Origin: DATIXJ01 sp963714795
Lineage (GTDB): Bacteria; Bacteroidota; Ignavibacteria; UBA10030; SZUA-254
DNA: 64,000 nucleotides
Assembly: GCA_963714795.1 (NCBI GenBank)
Contig: CAVQPS010000006.1
Coordinates: 558,001 to 622,000, forward strand
Direction: 5' to 3'
This document shows, piece by piece, positions 35,773 to 45,345 of the stretch. Numbering within the stretch: the stretch's first letter is position 1; every line of letters begins with the position of its first letter. The notes under the pieces are model-generated. The model was not told the DNA's origin and made no database searches. It saw only the letters and a program-made list of their open reading frames with translations. Position numbers and translations under genes: made by a program.

Positions 35773-38358
35773 CTACTTTGATTTGGGAATGGTCAGAACA
35801 TAATCGCGAAGAGCTTTAATTTGTTCTTTCACATCGCTGTTGAATTCCGGTGAATATGGCGATGGCTGAGTCAGATCCTGAAAGAACTGAGGCATACGCG
35901 TGCTCGGTTGAATTGAACCGGGATCGGCAATCCAATCGGTAATCCAATCGGGCTTTAACCGGCTTTTTGCCATGGCAAGATTCGGTGCAAGGTCGCCGGC
36001 CGTTTTTCCTTCGGGAATTTTTCCGGTATAGTGACAACTTAAACACTGCAAATCCTCAAATAATTTTTTGCCGACGGCAACATGTTTCGGATCCGGCTGA
36101 TAAGCTGCGTAATCGGTCAGCGCAAGCTCTTTATCATGCAATGCAAGAAAATATTTGCTCACGGTCGTAATTTCGCTATCCGTTAAACTGAAAGTCGGCA
36201 TACGAATCTTAAGCCACGGTCTGATCGGTGAAGGTCCTTTCAGGAAATCATGCAGCCATGGTTCCTGAACTTTATTTCCTTCGGGATACAAATACGGCGG
36301 AGCAAATGCTTCATCGTCGAGTGTCGCCTTGATATATCCGCCGATTTCTTCGATCTGATGACACTGAATGCAGTTGTAATATTGCGTCTGCCTTCTTCCT
36401 GCTTCAATCACCCGTAATTTCTCGCTGAAGTGCTGCTGATATTGAATATCCGGAACCTCCTTCGTCATTCCGCGCATCAACGTTCGTAAGGTTATAATTT
36501 CACTATCGACTAAAGCAAACACCGGCATTTTTGAGGCAATTCGTTCCGTCGCATATTGGCGTGAATCTTTGAGCTTCCCGAAAAACCAATCATCCCACGT
36601 GTGAGGAACTTTTGTATCGCCGAAATCGATTTCATCGATGCGCTTTCTGCCAAGATTGGAAAGATCGACGCTCACCCGGCTTTCTTTTTCCATTCCTCTG
36701 ATGGTATGGCATCCCGAGCATCCGTATTCGCGAATAAGTTTATCGCCTTGTTTAATTTTGCCAGAATCATCGAGAGAAATCGAAACCTGATCCAACTGAC
36801 GGCTGTCTTTGAATGTCATTAAATATGCAACGATGTCGCGCGCTTCCTGATCTGTTAACCGGAGACTGGGCATACGTGTCGTCGGTCGAAATTGACGCGG
36901 ATTTTTAATCCATTCAAAAACCCAATCCGGGTCGAGTTTACTTGATGCACGAGTCAACTCCGGAGCGATGTCGTAACTCATTCCACGACGGTCACGCATG
37001 CGTGTATCATCGCCGACAACATGACATCCTTTACATCCGACAGTTTCAACGAGCTCTTTTCCATGTGCAGGATTTCCGCCCTGACTGATTCCCTTCTGAA
37101 CATGAAACGATGATTCTTTTCCTAAATTCCAGATATATGCCGCAATCGCTTCTGCCTGATCATTGGTAAATCGGAAATTCGGCATGCGGGTATGCGAATT
37201 ATAATCTTTCGGATTTCTCACCCAGCGGAACAACCATTCCGGTTTGGTTTTCGCCGCCATATCGTTGATTTCCGGACCAATCTTGGCCAGATCGGAAAAT
37301 CCTTTTATCTCATGACAGCCGAAACATCCCGACTCTGCGAGCATTTGCTTTGCTTTATTGATCCGGTCGCCGTACTGCAAATAGGATTGATTCGTATGAC
37401 AGCCATTACAGGACGCGTACACTTCCTTCCCTCTGAGCAACGGCCACTCCCAGTATTTATCGTCATTGCCGTGAGCCATTCCCGCCGTCAAGCCCGGGCC
37501 CTGGCCGCGATGGCAGGTCGAACAACCATATACTTCGGGATCATGGATTTTTAAAAGTTCCGGAAAAGGATGTTTGGTAAACGGCTGGGGTGCATCTTCC
37601 ATCAAATCGTCTTTCCAACCCATATGGCAAGTCTGGCACCGGTCGATACGGGCCTTGGGAATGCCGAAATTCGATTTATCAAAATCATTCAACATCACCT
37701 GCCGTATGTGGATCGTCGCACTTTTTGCTTTATCCATTTTGGATTGGGCAAGATCGATCGAAGCATACAATTCTTTAATTTTTGAGCGGACAGCTTTGAG
37801 TGCATTCTGAAAAACGTTCACAGACTTCTGGAGTGAATCGTGACGTGCAGTGAGCTGGTCTATTTTGGCATTCGCGACGGCCATTTTCTGCTCATCTTGA
37901 TCCAAGTCGTTTTTGTATCCGGTGTTTTCTTTTCCTTCGTGGATGGATTTCTTCCAGAAGTAATACGCCTCATCGCCGCGGCTTTTGGCAAACGTATAGT
38001 CCCGGTTGACATCCAATAAATCCTCTTCGATTTTCGTAATTTCACGCTGGGCAGCAACAACCTCCGGAGAATTCACCTTATCAGTTGCGGATTTCAACTC
38101 ATCATTCAACTGAGCATTCGTTGTCGAATCGAACGACGCATGAGCTTCATTCAATTTGTCTCCCCATTTTTGGATACTGAGCGACAGAAATTGTTCCTGT
38201 ATATCCTTCCATGGACGGCGGGTATACATCTCATCCCACACGGACCACATCGTCCCGACAAATAACAGTCCGGCCAACAGAATATAGATTTTTCCGTAAT
38301 CGCGTTTTTCTACAGGAATTTCTGCCCGCTTTGAGAAAAAAGAAAACAAACGTTTCAT
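35773..38358 (-). CDS. Large octaheme cytochrome c subunit of a bc-type complex
   Basis: The 861-residue protein has one N-terminal membrane helix (about 24-43, ILLAGLLFVGTMWSV), then a long Lys/Glu-rich region (about 80-225) that should form a coiled coil, then eight CxxCH haem sites from Cys241 (CQTCH) to Cys772 (CLSCH). The last five sites each begin a unit like a class I cytochrome c, ending in W-x-x-W-(I/V)-x-x-P...TRMP, where the Met could be the second haem ligand. The first three are close together and lack this pattern. The gene ends a cluster with cytochrome b6-like, subunit IV-like and Rieske proteins, so it probably takes electrons from that complex to a terminal acceptor. Haem counting is from the sequence; the electron path is inferred. 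Confidence 0.85.
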   Translation of the reverse strand: MKRLFSFFSKRAEIPVEKRDYGKIYILLAGLLFVGTMWSVWDEMYTRRPWKDIQEQFLSLSIQKWGDKLNEAHASFDSTTNAQLNDELKSATDKVNSPEVVAAQREITKIEEDLLDVNRDYTFAKSRGDEAYYFWKKSIHEGKENTGYKNDLDQDEQKMAVANAKIDQLTARHDSLQKSVNVFQNALKAVRSKIKELYASIDLAQSKMDKAKSATIHIRQVMLNDFDKSNFGIPKARIDRCQTCHMGWKDDLMEDAPQPFTKHPFPELLKIHDPEVYGCSTCHRGQGPGLTAGMAHGNDDKYWEWPLLRGKEVYASCNGCHTNQSYLQYGDRINKAKQMLAESGCFGCHEIKGFSDLAKIGPEINDMAAKTKPEWLFRWVRNPKDYNSHTRMPNFRFTNDQAEAIAAYIWNLGKESSFHVQKGISQGGNPAHGKELVETVGCKGCHVVGDDTRMRDRRGMSYDIAPELTRASSKLDPDWVFEWIKNPRQFRPTTRMPSLRLTDQEARDIVAYLMTFKDSRQLDQVSISLDDSGKIKQGDKLIREYGCSGCHTIRGMEKESRVSVDLSNLGRKRIDEIDFGDTKVPHTWDDWFFGKLKDSRQYATERIASKMPVFALVDSEIITLRTLMRGMTKEVPDIQYQQHFSEKLRVIEAGRRQTQYYNCIQCHQIEEIGGYIKATLDDEAFAPPYLYPEGNKVQEPWLHDFLKGPSPIRPWLKIRMPTFSLTDSEITTVSKYFLALHDKELALTDYAAYQPDPKHVAVGKKLFEDLQCLSCHYTGKIPEGKTAGDLAPNLAMAKSRLKPDWITDWIADPGSIQPSTRMPQFFQDLTQPSPYSPEFNSDVKEQIKALRDYVLTIPKSK

Positions 38359-38375
38359 AAGGTATAATCGGAAGA

Positions 38376-39260
38376 TTAAATGTTAAACCACGGAGTTACT
38401 AAAATATATTTGATATTTAAAGCAATTCGTAAAATCATTTTGATCGGCAATGCAGCCATCGTCATAAAAAGAAATGCAACGATATTATATCTGACGAATC
38501 CTAATTTTTTCATGATCTCGGAATTTTTCTTCTTCATCCAATAGAGACCGATGAAGGAGTAATATCCGACAATGACCAGGACGCCAAAAAGAACAGCGAA
38601 CGGATTTAAACTATAGTCGGCGCGGCGCGTGTGTATTCCGAAAAATTCCGAAAGATCGACATTGGTCAGTGCGACGACACGATGTGTATCCCATGTTTGC
38701 CACGGATAAAAGAAATACCAGCCGGGACCACGCCAAAATGTTCCCAAGACGATTAATGAAACCCACAAAATGAGAAAGCCAAAACAAAATGTCAGAATCG
38801 AAAATTTTCGTTCTTTAAATGTGTAATACCCGTTTCCTTTTTCATTGATATCGATATACGGAATCGCCATCAACCCGACAATAATGAGCGTCGGCATGAT
38901 CACGCCGGCGATCCAGGGATCGAAATAGACGAGCATTTCCTGAAGGCCGAGAAAATACCACGGAGCTTTTGAAGGATTCGGCGTCAGCGTCGGATTGGCG
39001 GGTTCTTCCAACGGAGCATTGATGGAAAACGACCAGAACACAAGTATGACCATCACGAATAACGCTGCGAGAAATTCAACGCGAACAAGATTAGGCCATA
39101 CCTGAATTTTTTCGCTCAGCTTCTCTTCATCAAGAAAACCTTGCCGATCGTTCTTCAGCGCTTTGTGAAACGACCACCATGTATACAGAATAACCAGCAC
39201 CAACAAACCGACGATCGGAATATTGTCCGGCTTGCTCATTAATTCCCAGATATTATGCAT
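38376..39260 (-). CDS. Cytochrome b subunit IV-like protein (C-terminal cytochrome b)
   Basis: The 294-residue membrane protein matches the C-terminal half of cytochrome b (subunit IV/PetD-like). The segment NPSKAPWYFLGLQEMLVYFDPW corresponds to the quinol-site PEWY region, but the Glu of PEWY is replaced (APWY at about 99-102). This variant is common in split cytochrome b of non-photosynthetic bacteria. The protein is much longer than plant subunit IV (about 160) and has six or seven hydrophobic helices, the last two after residue 215. It sits between the octaheme cytochrome and cytochrome b6-like genes. Confidence 0.85.
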   Translation of the reverse strand: MHNIWELMSKPDNIPIVGLLVLVILYTWWSFHKALKNDRQGFLDEEKLSEKIQVWPNLVRVEFLAALFVMVILVFWSFSINAPLEEPANPTLTPNPSKAPWYFLGLQEMLVYFDPWIAGVIMPTLIIVGLMAIPYIDINEKGNGYYTFKERKFSILTFCFGFLILWVSLIVLGTFWRGPGWYFFYPWQTWDTHRVVALTNVDLSEFFGIHTRRADYSLNPFAVLFGVLVIVGYYSFIGLYWMKKKNSEIMKKLGFVRYNIVAFLFMTMAALPIKMILRIALNIKYILVTPWFNI

Positions 39261-39321
39261 ATCTCTCTGCCTTTAGTTTGGGTTTCAAAACTTCGTAACG
39301 ATAAAAGAAAATTTAATTCTT

Positions 39322-40098
39322 TTATTCTTTATTGTCGCTTGCCGGACCGGAAATGCCGCCGTCTTTTCGTATCCGCCAAAAATGCACGATCATAAAAATA
39401 GATGCAATCAAGGGAAGGAAAATGCAATGGCCGACATAAAAACGTAAAAGTGTCGGCGGACCGACTTGTGTTCCACCCAGTAATACAAACCTTATATCGT
39501 TATCAATACGCATTCCAAGTTCAGGACCAAACGGACCCTGATGTCCTAACAACGGTGTTGCACGCGCCATATTTGTTCCGACGGTAACGGCCCAAATCGC
39601 AAGCTGATCCCACGGCAACAAGTAACCCGTAAAACTCAACAACAACGTAAGCACAAGAAGAAGAACACCGACAACCCAATTAAACTGTCTCGGAGCTTTG
39701 TATGATCCGGTCAGGAAAACACGAAACATGTGCAACATAACGGTAATGACCATTGCGTGAGCGGCCCACCGGTGCATATTGCGGATCAGCGGTCCGAATG
39801 CTACGTCGTTCATCAAATATTTCATATCTTCGTATGCGTATTCAGCAGCCGGGCGATAATAAAACATCAGAATAACACCGGTAATCGTCAGAACGATAAA
39901 AAGCAGGAATGTGATTCCGCCCATTCCCCAGGTAAATCCGATGTTGGTTGCATGCCGTCGGATGCGCACAGGATGGAGATGAAGAAAAACATTATCGACA
40001 ATCTGCAGTGCGCGGTTACGATTCGTATCCTGGTAATTATGCCGAAAGACAGATTTCCAAATTTCAGATTGCTGGATTTTTTCACGAATCTTAATCAT
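39322..40098 (-). CDS. petB: Cytochrome b6-like N-terminal cytochrome b
   Basis: The 258-residue protein has four helices and the four haem-ligand histidines: His109 and His123 (spacing 14), and His224 and His239 (spacing 15), exactly as in cytochrome b6. The quinol-binding GYLLPWDQ and PPTLLRFYVGH segments are present. The only Cys is at 225, so the N-terminal Cys that holds the extra haem of photosynthetic b6f is absent. It forms the core of the quinol-oxidising complex with the Rieske protein upstream and subunit IV downstream. Confidence 0.9.
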   Translation of the reverse strand: MIKIREKIQQSEIWKSVFRHNYQDTNRNRALQIVDNVFLHLHPVRIRRHATNIGFTWGMGGITFLLFIVLTITGVILMFYYRPAAEYAYEDMKYLMNDVAFGPLIRNMHRWAAHAMVITVMLHMFRVFLTGSYKAPRQFNWVVGVLLLVLTLLLSFTGYLLPWDQLAIWAVTVGTNMARATPLLGHQGPFGPELGMRIDNDIRFVLLGGTQVGPPTLLRFYVGHCIFLPLIASIFMIVHFWRIRKDGGISGPASDNKE

Positions 40099-40124
40099 CC
40101 TTACTCCTCTGAGTTCAAAACAGT

Positions 40125-40835
40125 TTAGCTGTATTTTAGAAATGCATCGGGGTTATTCCACTCCCCTTTTTCAAAAAGGAACTTGATATTTCTATCGATA
40201 AGAATCTCACCGTCGTCGGTTAACGAAATTTTTAATCGTTCGAGAGGCCGCGGAGCGGGTCCTTCAAAATTAATTCCATTCCGGTGAAATCCGCTTCCGT
40301 GACAGGGACATTTAAATTTATTTTCGGGAGCGAGCCATCGTGGTGTGCAACCAAGATGTGTACAGATTGCCGAAAGAGCATAAAAACCATCCGGATCGCG
40401 GATGATCCAGACACGGTAATCGTCTTTATATTTTTCGCTCACCTCGCCGACAAGGTAGTCTTGAGGGAATCCCGCTTTAAATGCCGAAGGCGGCTCGTAG
40501 AGAATTCGCGGAAACATCATCCGCAATGTACCGATGGTCGATGTTCCTAAAAAAACAAAAAAAGCAGCCCACCCGGCAACGGAGAAAAAGTTCCTCCGGC
40601 TCATTCGCCAGATTCCTTGATCATCTTCCGGTGGCCGGTCCTGTTTTGGTTTTTTTACTGCGGGAGTCGTAGAAGGTTTTGCAGTACCGGATGATGCCTG
40701 TGGTGTCGGGGGTACCGTTGGTTTCACCGCAACGGGAGCATTAACTCCGCCGGGTGATAAAGGGATTCCAGGGGTTTCAGCCTTAGGAGTTGTAGAATCT
40801 TGAGAAAACGTTTTGTTGTCGTTTGGAGTCTCCAT
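40125..40835 (-). CDS. petC: Rieske iron-sulphur protein with long Pro-rich N-terminal tail
   Basis: The 236-residue protein has the [2Fe-2S] ligand boxes CTHLGC (Cys158, His160, Cys163) and CPCHGSGF (Cys176, Cys178, His179), and the cluster-capping GPAPRPL loop. A Tat-like SRRNFF motif at 79-84 begins a membrane anchor (about 84-105). Before it lies an unusual 75-residue tail rich in Pro, Thr, Ala and Lys that would stay in the cytoplasm. It is first in the cluster, 26 bases before the b6-like gene. The promoter region is shared with divergent bshC. Confidence 0.92.
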   Translation of the reverse strand: METPNDNKTFSQDSTTPKAETPGIPLSPGGVNAPVAVKPTVPPTPQASSGTAKPSTTPAVKKPKQDRPPEDDQGIWRMSRRNFFSVAGWAAFFVFLGTSTIGTLRMMFPRILYEPPSAFKAGFPQDYLVGEVSEKYKDDYRVWIIRDPDGFYALSAICTHLGCTPRWLAPENKFKCPCHGSGFHRNGINFEGPAPRPLERLKISLTDDGEILIDRNIKFLFEKGEWNNPDAFLKYS

Positions 40836-40968
40836 TTACACTGCAATATTGTTAAGATCGAAGTTATGATAGCTGAAAAATATAGTAAAAAAAACTATAT
40901 CAGTCAAACATCCGGTCATTTTTTTATTCTCAGGAATCAGTGTCAAAACCCGTTCGAAACAAATCGGT

Positions 40969-40997
40969 TTGCTTATCTTCGCGTTAAAAGTTATATT
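40969..40997 (+). promoter_or_regulatory. Promoter of bshC
   Basis: TTGCTT (40969-40974) and TATATT (40992-40997) are 17 bases apart, about 33 bases before the bshC ATG. Confidence 0.5.
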
Positions 40998-41029
40998 CTC
41001 CGAACTTCATTACCAACCTTTGAGTTACT

Positions 41030-42679
41030 ATGAGTGCCCCGCAATGGATAAATATCGAAACACTGCCGCATCTGGAAGGCAGTTTTTCAAATTTGTATCG
41101 CGATTATATCGGAAATTTTAAAAATGTTCAGCATTATTTTGAAGCTGATTTTCATTCGTTCCAACAGATCCCCCGGCTGATCCAGCGGCGGGCCCCTCAA
41201 ATTCAACGGCGTGATATTCTCGTTGACGTGTTGACGCGCCAGAATCAGCTTTTTGGCGTATCGGAAAAAACATTGTCCAATATCCGGCTTCTCGCCGATG
41301 AAAAAACGTTTGCCGTCGTCACCGGACAGCAGGTCGGAATGTTCGGCGGTCCGCTCTATACGATTTATAAAATCATCACAACGCTGAAACTCACCGCGCA
41401 ATTGAATGAACAGATCTCCGGTTATACATTTGTTCCGGTATTTTGGCTGGAAGGCGAAGACCACGATTTCGAGGAGGTAACCAAAGTCGGAATTCTCAAT
41501 ACCGAACATGTCCCGACAACAATTCAATATACTCTCGACAACAAACCTCCGGAAAAAAATGTCGGACCGGTCGGCGAAATTGTGTTCGGCAATTCGATCG
41601 ACAATTTTTTTCAGCAACTGCAAAACACGCTCGGCAACTCGGAATTCAAACAACCGTTGATGGATTTCTTGAAGAAATCGTATACGCCGGAGTCAACGTT
41701 CAACACGGCATTTGCCAAATTCATCAATCAACTCTTCGACGGGAGCGGTTTGATCTGTATCTCCGTCAATGACAAACAATTCAAACAGCTTCTCTCACCC
41801 ATTTTTCAAAAAGAAATCAAGGAATATCCGCGTGTCTCACAACTCGTGATCGACCGGAGCGCTCAACTCGAAGAACGGTACCACGCGCAAATTAAAACCA
41901 AGGCATTGAACTTGTTTTATTTTCATAAAGGCGGACGGTATTTCATCGAGCCGCGTGAAAACGATTTCAGTTTACGCGGTACGCGTCATTTTATACCGAA
42001 AGATGAACTACTCCGTGTCGGGATCGAACAGCCTGAATTATTAAGCCCGAACGTTGCCTTGCGCCCGATTTGTCAGGATGCTCTTCTTCCGACGATTGCG
42101 TACGTCGCCGGGCCATCGGAAGTAGCTTATTTTGCACAACTCAAAGAAGTGTACCAATATTTCCAATTGACGATGCCGATGATTTATCCAAGAGCGACTG
42201 CCACCATTGTGGAAGAACGGTTGGAAAAAATTCTCGGCAGATATGAGCTCGGTGTTGAAGATGTTTTCCGGAATCCCGAGCAAATGAATAAAAAAGTATT
42301 AGGAATGATTTCAGAGATCGATATCGATGAAATGTTCTCCAGCGCCCTGCAACGGATTATTGATCAGACCAATGAAATGAAATTCGGCATCAACCAGATC
42401 GATCCGACGCTCTTGAATACACTCGATGCAACACGGGCGAAAATAGAATCGCATTTTGCAGCTTTGAGGGAAAAAGTTTCTGCGGCTCAACAGCAAAAGC
42501 ATGAAACAGCCTTGCGGCAAATTGAACGGGTCACCAATGCATTGTTTCCCAATAAAAATTTTCAGGAACGCGAACTCAGTGTCATTCAATTCATGAACAA
42601 GCATGGATTGGATTTTGTCCGATGGCTTGAGAATGAAATACAGATCGGGCAATTTCAACATCAGCTCATCCGATTATAG
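41030..42679 (+). CDS. bshC: Bacillithiol biosynthesis cysteine-adding enzyme BshC
   Basis: The 549-residue protein adds cysteine to glucosaminyl-malate in the last step of bacillithiol synthesis. Family marks are VVTGQQVGMFGGPLYT (about 95-110), VPVFWLEGEDHDFEE (about 136-150) and the central GPSEVAYFAQLKEVY motif. The C-terminal region (about 400-525) is strongly helical and may form a coiled coil, as in known BshC. The gene is monocistronic. No bshA or bshB is in this window. Presence of BshC suggests bacillithiol or a methylated derivative as low-molecular-weight thiol. Confidence 0.94.
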   Translation: MSAPQWINIETLPHLEGSFSNLYRDYIGNFKNVQHYFEADFHSFQQIPRLIQRRAPQIQRRDILVDVLTRQNQLFGVSEKTLSNIRLLADEKTFAVVTGQQVGMFGGPLYTIYKIITTLKLTAQLNEQISGYTFVPVFWLEGEDHDFEEVTKVGILNTEHVPTTIQYTLDNKPPEKNVGPVGEIVFGNSIDNFFQQLQNTLGNSEFKQPLMDFLKKSYTPESTFNTAFAKFINQLFDGSGLICISVNDKQFKQLLSPIFQKEIKEYPRVSQLVIDRSAQLEERYHAQIKTKALNLFYFHKGGRYFIEPRENDFSLRGTRHFIPKDELLRVGIEQPELLSPNVALRPICQDALLPTIAYVAGPSEVAYFAQLKEVYQYFQLTMPMIYPRATATIVEERLEKILGRYELGVEDVFRNPEQMNKKVLGMISEIDIDEMFSSALQRIIDQTNEMKFGINQIDPTLLNTLDATRAKIESHFAALREKVSAAQQQKHETALRQIERVTNALFPNKNFQERELSVIQFMNKHGLDFVRWLENEIQIGQFQHQLIRL

Positions 42680-42691
42680 ACGTTCCGCAAT

Positions 42692-42722
42692 AAAAAACCC
42701 GATGACGAACGATCATCGGGTT
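42692..42722. terminator. Bidirectional terminator between bshC and pnp
   Basis: A 10-bp stem AACCCGATGA (42696-42705) with 42713-42722 is preceded by an A-run. It reads as a hairpin and U-tract on the minus strand for pnp, and stops bshC too. Confidence 0.8.
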
Positions 42723-42744
42723 CAGAGATTCCTATCGAATCAGT

Positions 42745-45006
42745 TTAATGACGGTGAGGACGGGAATCGCGACCGCCTCCGCGACGATCATCTCTCCGAT
42801 CACCTCGTTTTTCCTTTCGTTCCGCTTCCCGCGCTGCTTCCTTTTCCGCATCGTACCCGGGCATCAGAGCCTTACGGCTTAAGTTGAGTCGCCCCTCATC
42901 ATCAATCTTAATGAGTTTGACTTCAATTGCATCGCCGACATTCACCACATCCGAAACTTTATTGACGCGATTCATATCGAGATGGGAAATATGGACAAGG
43001 CCTTCTTTGCCGGGAAGGATTTCCACAAATGCACCGAAATCCATCAACCGGGTAACTTTGCCCTGATATACTTTCCCAACTTCCGGGGCTTCAATTATTT
43101 TGCATATGATTTCGTATGCTCTTTCTCCGCCTTCAGCCGAAACCGAAGCGATCACCACTGTTCCGTCATCTTCAATGTTGATTTCAGCTCCGGTATCCTT
43201 GACGATTTGACGGATAACTTTTCCGCCGGGTCCGATAACAGCTCCGATCATATCGGTCGGAATCTTCAGCGTCTGCAATCGAGGGGCGTACGGTGAAAGC
43301 TTCTGTCTTGGCTCGTTGATCGTTTGCTCCATAATATTCAGGATGTGGAGTCTTCCATCTTTTGCCTGTGCCAGCGCTTTCTCGAAAATCTCAAACGAAA
43401 TTCCCTGAATCTTGATATCCATCTGAAATCCTGTTATTCCGTCGCGGGTACCGGCAACTTTAAAATCCATATCGCCGAGATGATCTTCGTTCCCGAGAAT
43501 ATCGCTGAGTATGGCAACCCGATCGCCTTCCTTGATAAGTCCCATAGCAATACCGGCAATAGGTTTCTTCAGCGGAACACCTGCGTCCATTAACGAAAGG
43601 GTTCCGGCGCAAACGGTTGCCATCGATGATGAGCCGTTCGATTCTAAAATATCGGAAACCATGCGAATGGTATAGGGAAATTCCAGTTCCTTCGGAAGAA
43701 GATTTTTGAGCGATCGCTCGGCAAGAACACCGTGACCGATTTCACGACGACCGACTGTTCCGAGACGACCAACTTCACCGACAGAATACGGTGGAAAATT
43801 ATAGTGCAGCATGAACCGCTTGGAAGATTCCGGAAGCAATCCATCGATCATCTGCTCGTCCATCTTCGTCCCAAGTGTTACCGTCGTCAAACTTTGAGTT
43901 TCACCCCGTTGAAATAAAGCGGAACCATGGGTACGGGGCAGTAAACCGACTTCGCACACAATCGGTCGAATATCGGTCACACCACGGCCATCAAGTCGCT
44001 TGCCGTCGGTCAGAATCATATTGCGCATTTCTTCATATTCGATATCGTGAAGAATCTCCGCAATGATTCCCTGATGTTCTTCAATAAATTCCGCGGGATT
44101 TTCAATAACCAACGGTTTGTCGGTTTGAAAACGGGAAGAAAGATTGAATGATGCAGCTTGTTTGTTCATCGTTTCGAGCACATCTTTTTCAATTTCATCG
44201 TTCGCTTTACTGCGTTCATCTTTCATCATGACCTGGCGGGTCACTTTCCGGATTTTTTCACGGGCAATATTCGAAACGATATCAACAAATCCTTTTTTAA
44301 TCGGATTGGAAATCACTTCACGTTTTGGTTTTTTCAATTCATTATACAATTGGGATTGAAAGTCACAAAGTTGAACAATATGGCGATGGGCAAACTTGAG
44401 AGCATCAAGCATATCCGCTTCAGAAATTTCTTTTGCTTCGCCTTCGACCATCACGATGGAAGTTTTCGTGCCGGCAACCGTGACATCCATGTCACTGGTT
44501 TCGAGTTGTTTGAATGTCGGATTAATCAGCAATTCGCCGTTGATTCTTCCGACCCGGACTTCGGCAATCGGTCCGTCAAAGGGAATATCGGAAATCATCA
44601 ATGCCGCAGAAGCGCCGAGGGCACCGAGAATATCGCTGTCATTTTCCTGATCTGCGGAAAAGACCGTCAGCATCACTTGTGTTTCACTCCTGAATCCTTC
44701 CGGAAACATCGGCCGAATCGGACGATCAATTAATCGCGAAGAGAGAATTTCTTTTTCGGAAGGACGTCCTTCACGCTTCATGAAGCCGCCGGGAATTTTT
44801 CCGGCTGCAGCTGTTTTCTCGCGATATTCAACCTGCAGAGGGAAAAAATCCTGTCCTTCGACCACCTCTTTTTTGGCAACAACGGTTGCGAGCACCATTG
44901 TGTCGCCGTAGCGCACCATCACGGAACCATCTGCCTGTTTGGCAAATTTGCCGGTTTCGATGGACATAGTCCGTCCACCGATTTCAATCGATTTTGTACT
45001 TACCAT
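42745..45006 (-). CDS. pnp: Polynucleotide phosphorylase
   Basis: The 753-residue protein degrades RNA phosphorolytically. It has two RNase PH-like domains (the second with GGETQSLTTVTLG and the PFTIRMVSDILESNGSSSM-type region), a KH domain (MIGAVIGPGGKVIRQI) and an S1 domain (GKVTRLMDFGAFVEILPG). It ends in a short basic/acidic tail rich in Arg, Asp and Gly that may bind RNA or partners. It is the last gene of the rimP operon, after rpsO, as in many bacteria. Confidence 0.96.
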   Translation of the reverse strand: MVSTKSIEIGGRTMSIETGKFAKQADGSVMVRYGDTMVLATVVAKKEVVEGQDFFPLQVEYREKTAAAGKIPGGFMKREGRPSEKEILSSRLIDRPIRPMFPEGFRSETQVMLTVFSADQENDSDILGALGASAALMISDIPFDGPIAEVRVGRINGELLINPTFKQLETSDMDVTVAGTKTSIVMVEGEAKEISEADMLDALKFAHRHIVQLCDFQSQLYNELKKPKREVISNPIKKGFVDIVSNIAREKIRKVTRQVMMKDERSKANDEIEKDVLETMNKQAASFNLSSRFQTDKPLVIENPAEFIEEHQGIIAEILHDIEYEEMRNMILTDGKRLDGRGVTDIRPIVCEVGLLPRTHGSALFQRGETQSLTTVTLGTKMDEQMIDGLLPESSKRFMLHYNFPPYSVGEVGRLGTVGRREIGHGVLAERSLKNLLPKELEFPYTIRMVSDILESNGSSSMATVCAGTLSLMDAGVPLKKPIAGIAMGLIKEGDRVAILSDILGNEDHLGDMDFKVAGTRDGITGFQMDIKIQGISFEIFEKALAQAKDGRLHILNIMEQTINEPRQKLSPYAPRLQTLKIPTDMIGAVIGPGGKVIRQIVKDTGAEINIEDDGTVVIASVSAEGGERAYEIICKIIEAPEVGKVYQGKVTRLMDFGAFVEILPGKEGLVHISHLDMNRVNKVSDVVNVGDAIEVKLIKIDDEGRLNLSRKALMPGYDAEKEAAREAERKEKRGDRRDDRRGGGRDSRPHRH

Positions 45007-45054
45007 ATTATACTTTCATTTATGTCCTGAACCACCTGCTTGTTGCAGCGTGTC

Positions 45055-45324
45055 TTACTTGCGGAGGGCAAGTTCTTGAATGATCTTGCGATATCGTTCC
45101 ACATTTTTTTCCTGTAAATAATCCAACAATTTCCGGCGCTTTCCGACCATCTGAAGTAATCCGCGGCGGGAATGATTGTCCTTCACATTTTTTTCAAAGT
45201 GAGCGGAAAGTTCGTTGATCCGGTTGGTCAGCAGTGCAACCTGCACTTCAGGCGATCCGGAATCATTCGGTGCTTTTCCGTACTTTTTAATGATTTCTTG
45301 TTTCTGTTCTTTTGTAATTGCCAT
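45055..45324 (-). CDS. rpsO: 30S ribosomal protein S15
   Basis: The 89-residue protein has typical S15 features: the DSGSPEVQVALLTNRI motif, HxxDNHSRRGLLQMVGKRRKLLDYL and the C-terminal YRKIIQELALRK. It binds 16S rRNA in the central domain. It lies directly upstream of pnp, the standard order. An AAAGGAG ribosome site precedes the ATG. Confidence 0.97.
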   Translation of the reverse strand: MAITKEQKQEIIKKYGKAPNDSGSPEVQVALLTNRINELSAHFEKNVKDNHSRRGLLQMVGKRRKLLDYLQEKNVERYRKIIQELALRK

Positions 45325-45345
45325 AGCAAATCTCCTTTTGTGAAT

